Source of the DNA: Proteus columbae
GTDB lineage: Bacteria; Pseudomonadota; Gammaproteobacteria; Enterobacterales; Enterobacteriaceae
Reading direction: 5' to 3'
Assembly (NCBI RefSeq): GCF_002777965.1
Contig: NZ_NGVR01000025.1
Coordinates: 58,913 to 122,912 of the forward strand
Length of the DNA: 64,000 nucleotides
Part shown: positions 58,274-64,000 of the stretch, piece after piece
Layout of the letters: every line of letters begins with the position of its first letter
Numbering within the stretch: position 1 is the stretch's first letter
Made by a program: the position numbers and the translations under genes
The notes under the pieces: model-generated
Seen by the model: only the letters and a program-made list of their open reading frames with translations
Databases searched by the model: none
Told to the model about the DNA's origin: nothing

Positions 58274-58432
58274 TCAAGCAACGTGAGTTGCAACAACAAC
58301 CGTTGTATTAACTACAACCACTTTCACAGGCGGAGGTGGTGAAGCGAGGATCTCAATAGGTATAGAAGCAACAGAAATTAATCCTATTATTGATGAAGTT
58401 TGCTGAGATTGGCATATCATCAGTGTATTCAT
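58274..58432 (-). CDS. Putative valine-rich leader peptide of the EamA gene
   Basis: 52 codons, start 58432, stop TGA 58276-58274, 29 nt after the predicted transcript start. The N-terminal part is mixed (MNTLMICQSQQTSS); the C-terminal part has PPPP and then VKVVVVNTTVVVATHVA, that is nine Val codons and three Thr codons within the last 17 residues. This is the layout of the enterobacterial ilvB leader (IvbL), where a run of Val codons near the stop controls attenuation. The ribosome-binding site is weak (GAGTG). A structural role as a small membrane peptide is possible, but the run of Val codons next to competing hairpins favours attenuation or stalling. Identity to any known leader is unverified. 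Confidence 0.55.
   Translation of the reverse strand: MNTLMICQSQQTSSIIGLISVASIPIEILASPPPPVKVVVVNTTVVVATHVA
58278..58320 (-). promoter_or_regulatory. Possible attenuator structures in the EamA leader
   Basis: Within the Val codons: hairpin 1 GTTGTA/TACAAC (58318-58313 with 58307-58302); hairpin 2 GCAAC/GTTGC (58291-58287 with 58282-58278). TGGTTG at 58320-58315 can instead pair with CAACCA at 58246-58241 downstream of the leader stop. No convincing U-tract terminator follows; the best is AAGCA/TGCTT at about 58164-58148 with TTTT. Mutually exclusive pairing is visible; function is inference. Confidence 0.35.
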
Positions 58433-58467
58433 AGGATTAATCACTCATTAAAATAATAATAATTTGG

Positions 58468-58496
58468 AATATAGGTAATCTATTCAATAGTGTCAA
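58468..58496 (-). promoter_or_regulatory. Sigma-70 promoter of the EamA leader transcript
   Basis: On the minus strand: TTGACA (58496-58491), 17-bp spacer, TATATT (58473-58468). -35 perfect, -10 five of six. Start of transcription would be near 58461. Confidence 0.8.
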
Positions 58497-58779
58497 TCTT
58501 TATCCTACCCGCGCCTAAAAAGGGAAGTTTCCAAAAATAAAAAGTGGGGATGAGTGCAAAATATAAAGAAAAATGAAAAAAGCTGTGACCTATCACAAAG
58601 CTCTTATTCTAAGTCACTTGACGTAGATCTTCTGACGATCTAACGTCAGAATCGTTCTTAATTCTGTTTTTATATTTAAATTTTTTTAATATTGAATTGA
58701 TCCGCAATGACGAATCGTTATAAAAAATAGAACCTCAAGTCATTATCATAATTAAAGCCTTTAAGGATTATATAATCAA

Positions 58780-59484
58780 ATGTCTAGCCCGTTATTTAAT
58801 GGTGACAGCAGCGAGTTTGAAAAACTAGATAGCCGACCTTTTACTCAAACTGATCACGAAGTACTAAAGTCCTATGAAGCCGCCGTGGATGGTTTGGCAA
58901 TGCTCATCGGTAATCATTGCGAAATCGTATTGCACTCTCTGGAAGATTTGAAATGTTCAGCGGTTAAAATCGCGAATGGAGAACATACTGGTCGTAAGAT
59001 TGGTTCTCCAATTACCGATTTGGCATTACAAATGTTACATGACATCACAGATGAAGATTCAAGTTTTTCAAAGGCTTATTTTACTAGAGCAAAAAGTGGT
59101 GCATTGATGAAGTCAATCACGATTGCTATTCGTAATCGTGAACGTCGTGTCATTGGTTTATTGTGTATTAATATGAACCTTGATGTCCCATTCTCTGAAA
59201 TAATTAAAACCTTTATTCCTGAAGAAACACATGAAGTTGCATCTGATGTTAACTTTGCCTCATCTGTTGATGATTTAGTGGCTCAAACATTAGAGTTCAC
59301 TATTGAAGAAGTAAATAATGATCGTGAAGTCGCGAATAATGCCAAGAATAAACAAGTCGTGTTAAGCCTTTATGAGAAAGGTATTTTTGATATTAAAGAT
59401 GCCATTAATCAGGTTGCAGACCGCTTAAATATCTCAAAACATACGGTGTATCTCTATATTCGCCAGTTTAAAAATGGAGAATAA
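58780..59484 (+). CDS. yheO: YheO family PAS/HTH transcriptional regulator
   Basis: 234-residue DNA-binding protein: YheO-like PAS domain at about 25-135 (VDGLAMLIGNHCEIVLHSLED in part, ITIAIRNRERRVIGLLCINMN in part) and a C-terminal HTH_22 domain (residues 185-234; AINQVADRLNISKHTVYLYIRQF in part). Ligand unknown. It leads into tusD at 10 bp and is likely cotranscribed with tusDCB, as in E. coli. A weak AAGGATT precedes the ATG. Confidence 0.93.
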   Translation: MSSPLFNGDSSEFEKLDSRPFTQTDHEVLKSYEAAVDGLAMLIGNHCEIVLHSLEDLKCSAVKIANGEHTGRKIGSPITDLALQMLHDITDEDSSFSKAYFTRAKSGALMKSITIAIRNRERRVIGLLCINMNLDVPFSEIIKTFIPEETHEVASDVNFASSVDDLVAQTLEFTIEEVNNDREVANNAKNKQVVLSLYEKGIFDIKDAINQVADRLNISKHTVYLYIRQFKNGE

Positions 59485-59493
59485 GGCAACATT

Positions 59494-59889
59494 ATGAGTT
59501 CCTTGACATATTGTTTAGTGGTTACGGGGCCTCATTACGGAACTGAACAAGCTTCAAGTGCCTATTTATTCGCAAATGCTCTTCTTGAAAAAGGGCATCA
59601 AATTGCACAAATCTTCTTCTATCGGGAAGGTGTTGTGAACGCTAATAAATTGGTATCGCCTGCAAATGATGAATTCGATCTTCCTAAAGCGTGGGCTACC
59701 TTGGCGATAAAACACCAAATTCCTATGCATGTTTGTGTTGCCGCTGCATTACGTAGAGGCATTATCGATGAGCAGCAGGCCAAAGAGCAGGAAATGGATA
59801 GTTATAACATGGCACCTGAATTTGAGTTAAGTGGTTTGGGTTCACTGGCTCAAGCGATGTTGACCTGTTCCCGTGTGGTGCAATTTTAA
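59494..59889 (+). CDS. tusD: Sulfurtransferase complex subunit TusD
   Basis: Part of the TusBCD hexamer that relays sulphur from TusA to TusE and MnmA for 2-thiouridine at tRNA position 34. 131 residues, DsrE fold; the sulphur-accepting Cys lies in [11 protein letters not shown] near residue 79. [21 protein letters not shown] (in part) opens the protein, and [18 protein letters not shown] closes it. The stop overlaps the tusC start by 1 base. Confidence 0.95.
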   Translation: MSSLTYCLVVTGPHYGTEQASSAYLFANALLEKGHQIAQIFFYREGVVNANKLVSPANDEFDLPKAWATLAIKHQIPMHVCVAAALRRGIIDEQQAKEQEMDSYNMAPEFELSGLGSLAQAMLTCSRVVQF

Positions 59890-60257
59890 TGAAGAAAATG
59901 AATTCGATCGCATTCCTTTTTACTCAAGCACCTCATGGCAATAGTGCAGGGCGAGAAGGTTTAGATGCTTTACTCGCAACCTCTGCATTAACAGAAGATA
60001 TTGGTGTTTTTTTTATCTCAGATGGTGTGTTTCAACTTGTTGAAAATCAACAGCCTGAAGGAGTGTTGTCGCGTCATCATGTTGCAACATTTAAAGTGCT
60101 ACCCTTGTATGATGTGACAAACGTCTATATATCACAGAAAGACATGGCTCATCGTGGATTATCCTCTCAAACTTCTTTTGTGTTGGATGCACAAGTGATA
60201 TCCCAACAAGATATTGCTCAAAAATTGAGTGAATATGATGTGGTATTGCGCTTTTAA
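59889..60257 (+). CDS. tusC: Sulfurtransferase complex subunit TusC
   Basis: Second subunit of TusBCD; 122 residues with DsrE fold, no catalytic Cys in this subunit. [21 protein letters not shown] (in part), [15 protein letters not shown] and [20 protein letters not shown] (in part) match E. coli TusC (119 residues). The ATG at 59889 shares a base with the tusD stop; a second ATG three codons on would give the shorter family start. Confidence 0.94.
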   Translation: MKKMNSIAFLFTQAPHGNSAGREGLDALLATSALTEDIGVFFISDGVFQLVENQQPEGVLSRHHVATFKVLPLYDVTNVYISQKDMAHRGLSSQTSFVLDAQVISQQDIAQKLSEYDVVLRF

Positions 60258-60288
60258 TACAGAAGTTAGTCAGGAAGGTTGAACGGTT

Positions 60289-60582
60289 ATGTTGTATACT
60301 TATTCTGTCTCTATTTATCAAAGTGATTTAGAGGCTTTTTTATCTTTATTGACAAAAGAAGATGATGTTTTGTTAATACAAGATGGTGTACTGGCAGTCC
60401 TTGAAGACAATCCTTTATTAAAATATTGTCTTCAACAGCAAATTTCGGTTTACGCATTAATTGATGATGTTTTGGCAAGAGGCTTAAAAGATCAAGTATC
60501 TCATCATATTAAACTCATCAGTTATGGTGATTTTGTCGATTTAACGGTAAAACACCCCCAACAAATTCATTGGGGAGCGTAG
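60289..60582 (+). CDS. tusB: Sulfurtransferase complex subunit TusB
   Basis: Third subunit of TusBCD; 97 residues, DsrH family. DDVLLIQDGVLAVLEDNPLL near 24 and VYALIDDVLARGL near 54 are typical; ends YGDFVDLTVKHPQQIHWGA. GGAAGGTTG lies before ATG 60289. Last gene before the str operon; the rpsL promoter starts 16 bp after its stop. Confidence 0.94.
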   Translation: MLYTYSVSIYQSDLEAFLSLLTKEDDVLLIQDGVLAVLEDNPLLKYCLQQQISVYALIDDVLARGLKDQVSHHIKLISYGDFVDLTVKHPQQIHWGA

Positions 60583-60598
60583 AATTGCTGTATAATTC

Positions 60599-60627
60599 TT
60601 GACACATGAGCCCGTCAGCAATAAAAT
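60599..60627 (+). promoter_or_regulatory. str operon promoter (rpsL)
   Basis: TTGACA (60599-60604), 17-bp spacer, TAAAAT (60622-60627), 83 bp before rpsL. The -35 is perfect and the -10 has one non-consensus step, followed by a GC-containing discriminator. Confidence 0.88.
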
Positions 60628-60644
60628 TCTGCGTCCTCATGTTT

Positions 60645-60662
60645 TGTCTTGTTGACAAGACA
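60645..60662 (+). other. Hairpin in the rpsL leader
   Basis: Perfect 7-bp stem TGTCTTG/CAAGACA with TTGA loop (60645-60651 with 60656-60662), within the 5' UTR of the str mRNA, about 10 nt after the expected transcript start. It could protect the 5' end of the mRNA; no U-tract, so not a terminator. Confidence 0.5.
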
Positions 60663-60709
60663 GAGTTCAAATCCGTGTTTACGAAGCAAAAACCAGGAGC
60701 TTTTTTTAA

Positions 60710-61654
<945 letters not shown>

Positions 61655-61736
61655 TCCACGAAGTAGTTGTCGCAACTCTTTTCAGGACAGCTCTGCTGTC
61701 CTTTACCTGAATTGAACGCCCACGAGAGAGGAAAAA

Positions 61737-63851
61737 ATGGCTCGTCAAACCCCCATAGCACGCTACCGTAATATCGGTATCAGTGCGCACATCGATGCCG
61801 GTAAAACCACTACAAGTGAACGTATTCTGTTTTATACCGGTGTAAACCATAAAATTGGTGAAACTCACGAAGGTTCAGCAACAATGGACTGGATGGAGCA
61901 GGAGCAGGAACGTGGTATTACTATCACATCCGCAGCAACTACTGCATTCTGGTCTGGTATGGCTAAACAGTTCGAGCCTCACCGTGTAAACATCATCGAC
62001 ACCCCAGGACACGTTGACTTCACAATCGAAGTAGAACGTTCTATGCGTGTTCTTGATGGCGCGGTTATGGTTTACTGTGCAGTTGGTGGTGTTCAGCCTC
62101 AGTCAGAAACAGTATGGCGCCAGGCTAACAAATATCATGTACCACGTATCGCGTTCGTTAATAAAATGGACCGTATGGGTGCAAACTTCCTGCGTGTTGT
62201 TGAACAAATCAAAACACGTCTGGCAGCTGTTCCAGTTCCACTGCAAATCCCAGTAGGCGCTGAAGAAAACTTCACCGGTGTTGTTGATTTAGTTAAAATG
62301 AAATCAATCCGTTGGAGTGAAGAAGACCAAGGTGTTACCTTCGAATACGAAGACATTCCAGCAGATCTGCAAGATTTAGCTGAAGAATGGCACAACAACC
62401 TGGTTGAATCTGCTGCTGAAGCATCAGAAGACCTGATGGACAAATATCTGGGCGGTGAAGAACTAACAGAAGCAGAAATCAAAGCTGCTCTGCGTAAACG
62501 CGTTCTAGATAACGAAATTATCCTGGTTACCTGTGGTTCTGCATTTAAGAACAAAGGTGTTCAGGCAATGCTGGATGCGGTTATTGAATACCTGCCAGCA
62601 CCAACAGATGTACCTGCTATCAAAGGGATGTTACCAGACGGTAAAGATACCCCAGCAGAACGTCATTCAAGCGACGATGAGCCATTCTCTTCACTGGCAT
62701 TCAAAATTGCAACTGACCCATTTGTTGGTAACTTAACATTCTTCCGTGTGTACTCAGGTGTGATTAACTCTGGTGACACAGTTCTGAATCCGGTTAAAGA
62801 CAAAAAAGAACGTTTTGGCCGTATCGTTCAGATGCATGCTAACAAGCGTGAAGAAATTAAAGAAGTTCGTGCGGGCGACATCGCTGCTGCTATCGGTCTG
62901 AAAGACGTGACTACAGGTGATACTCTGTGTGCAATTGAAGCACCAATCATCTTAGAACGTATGGAATTCCCAGAGCCAGTAATCTCTGTTGCTATCGAAC
63001 CTAAGACTAAAGCTGACCAAGAAAAAATGGGTATCGCTCTGAACCGTCTGGCTCAGGAAGATCCATCTTTCCGCGTATCAAGCGACGAAGAAACTGGTCA
63101 GACTATCATTGCTGGTATGGGTGAACTGCACTTAGACGTGTTAGTTGACCGTATGCGTCGTGAATTTAAAGTTGAAGCGAACGTAGGTAAACCACAGGTT
63201 GCTTACCGTGAAACTATTCGTGATACAGTAACTGATATCGAAGGTAAGCACGCGAAACAATCTGGTGGTCGTGGTCAGTATGGTCATGTTGTTATCGACC
63301 TATCTCCATTACCTGCAGGTGGTGAGCAAAATTATGTATTTATCAACGACATCGTTGGTGGTGTAATTCCTAAAGAATTCATCCCAGCTGTTGATAAAGG
63401 TATTCAAGAACAGCTGAAATCTGGTCCATTAGCAGGTTACCCTGTTGTGGATATTCAGGCTCGTTTACATTATGGTTCTTACCATGATGTTGACTCCTCA
63501 GAAATCGCGTTTAAAATTGCCGCATCAATGGCATTTAAAGACGGCTTCATGAAAGCTAAGCCAATTCTGCTTGAGCCAGTCATGAAAGTTGAGATTGAAA
63601 CGCCAGAAGATTACATGGGCGACGTTATCGGTGACTTAAACCGTCGTCGTGGTATGGTTGAAGGTATGGACGATCTGCCTACCGGTAAGATCATCCGTGC
63701 TCAAGTACCACTGGCTGAAATGTTCGGTTATGCAACTGACCTGCGTTCACAAACTCAGGGTCGTGCTTCTTACTCTATGGAGTTCTTGAAGTACAACGAA
63801 GCGCCTAGCAACGTCGCTCAGGCTATTATCGAAGCTCGTAAAGCGAAATAA
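61737..63851 (+). CDS. fusA: Elongation factor G
   Basis: Translocation GTPase, 704 residues, same as E. coli EF-G. G1 AHIDAGKTT near 17-25, switch [10 protein letters not shown] near 88, G4 NKMD near 142, G5 GSAF near 263; domain IV tip and domain V with RGMVEGMDD near 639 complete the protein. Complete in all domains, so it is the canonical FusA and not a tetracycline-resistance homologue. GAGAGGAAAAA precedes ATG 61737. Confidence 0.98.
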   Translation: MARQTPIARYRNIGISAHIDAGKTTTSERILFYTGVNHKIGETHEGSATMDWMEQEQERGITITSAATTAFWSGMAKQFEPHRVNIIDTPGHVDFTIEVERSMRVLDGAVMVYCAVGGVQPQSETVWRQANKYHVPRIAFVNKMDRMGANFLRVVEQIKTRLAAVPVPLQIPVGAEENFTGVVDLVKMKSIRWSEEDQGVTFEYEDIPADLQDLAEEWHNNLVESAAEASEDLMDKYLGGEELTEAEIKAALRKRVLDNEIILVTCGSAFKNKGVQAMLDAVIEYLPAPTDVPAIKGMLPDGKDTPAERHSSDDEPFSSLAFKIATDPFVGNLTFFRVYSGVINSGDTVLNPVKDKKERFGRIVQMHANKREEIKEVRAGDIAAAIGLKDVTTGDTLCAIEAPIILERMEFPEPVISVAIEPKTKADQEKMGIALNRLAQEDPSFRVSSDEETGQTIIAGMGELHLDVLVDRMRREFKVEANVGKPQVAYRETIRDTVTDIEGKHAKQSGGRGQYGHVVIDLSPLPAGGEQNYVFINDIVGGVIPKEFIPAVDKGIQEQLKSGPLAGYPVVDIQARLHYGSYHDVDSSEIAFKIAASMAFKDGFMKAKPILLEPVMKVEIETPEDYMGDVIGDLNRRRGMVEGMDDLPTGKIIRAQVPLAEMFGYATDLRSQTQGRASYSMEFLKYNEAPSNVAQAIIEARKAK

Positions 63852-63873
63852 GATCCTTTCGAGTTCAATTTAG

Positions 63874-64000
<127 letters not shown>

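Larger units (their letters stand above)
58128..58779. other. EamA leader region and yheO promoter region
   Basis: 650 bp between divergent genes. The left part (58128-58496) is the EamA leader: promoter, leader ORF and possible attenuator (listed separately). The right part (58497-58779) contains hairpin-forming sequence around 58610-58655 (GACGTAGATCTTCTGACGATCTAACGTC region) and the yheO promoter; no further ORF. Confidence 0.5.

Noticed and set aside
62135..62554. Long minus-strand ORF antisense to fusA (and similar ones over dppC, lad, polA and the receptor genes)
   Set aside because: Shadow frames of strongly expressed or codon-biased genes; no translation signals or family features.
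61737..63851. Ribosome-protection tetracycline-resistance protein
   Set aside because: Full similarity to EF-G and position in the str operon identify it as FusA.

Overview
The window is a stretch of a low-GC (high-30s percent by eye) gammaproteobacterial chromosome, very probably Proteus (Morganellaceae). Most genes are close relatives of E. coli housekeeping genes in recognisable E. coli gene neighbourhoods. The membrane L-amino-acid deaminase at 21142-22563 is a hallmark of Proteus/Providencia/Morganella and its N-terminus reads like the Proteus enzyme. No insertion sequence, prophage, integrase or CRISPR array was seen.

Layout. 1-5.3 kb: 3' part of tag, avtA, the YidE transporter (minus), the YidQ lipoprotein, a small exported protein and a single tRNA-Pro(UGG). 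6.1-11.9 kb: the dipeptide ABC transporter operon dppABCDF. 12.4-18.0 kb: a yhj block holding a truncated yhjK (its GGDEF and EAL domains are gone), the inactive M16 peptidase homologue yhjJ, a beta-lactamase-fold hydrolase with a small tautomerase, yhjD, and a DUF1090 protein. 18.2-23.1 kb: rlmJ, gor, and the L-amino-acid deaminase with an exported RidA-type imine deaminase. 23.2-26.1 kb: a LacI-type repressor divergent from a GH13 alpha-glucosidase with a palindromic operator candidate. 26.2-29.4 kb: mobAB, and yihD-srkA-dsbA. 30.0-35.2 kb: polA, Spot 42 RNA and engB, with two extra genes (an unknown protein and a second-type peptide deformylase) between polA and Spot 42. 35.4-42.0 kb: ppiA, pabA, argD, crp, yhfA, prkB, yheU, yheT.

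Between yheT and yheS, which are neighbours in E. coli, lies about 8 kb of accessory DNA at 42.0-50.3 kb: a LysE-type exporter, an RpiR-type regulator, an Aer-like energy-taxis receptor and two classical chemoreceptors. All three receptors have FliA (sigma-28) promoter matches, so they belong to the motility regulon although no flagellar genes are nearby. The E. coli-like order then resumes: yheS, kefGB, yheV, slyD, slyX, fkpA, yheO, tusDCB, rpsL, rpsG, fusA and the start of tuf. An EamA-family transporter sits between fkpA and yheO as an additional gene.

The most unusual item is upstream of that EamA gene. A consensus sigma-70 promoter drives a 52-codon open frame (58432 to 58274, minus) that ends in four prolines followed by a valine/threonine-rich tail with nine Val codons in its last 17 residues. 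It resembles the branched-chain amino-acid attenuation leaders (ilvB type) but precedes a transporter. Other points for a second look are a 71-bp identical tract shared by aer and the adjacent receptor gene, DnaA boxes before polA, the lad-ridA pair, and gene remnants.
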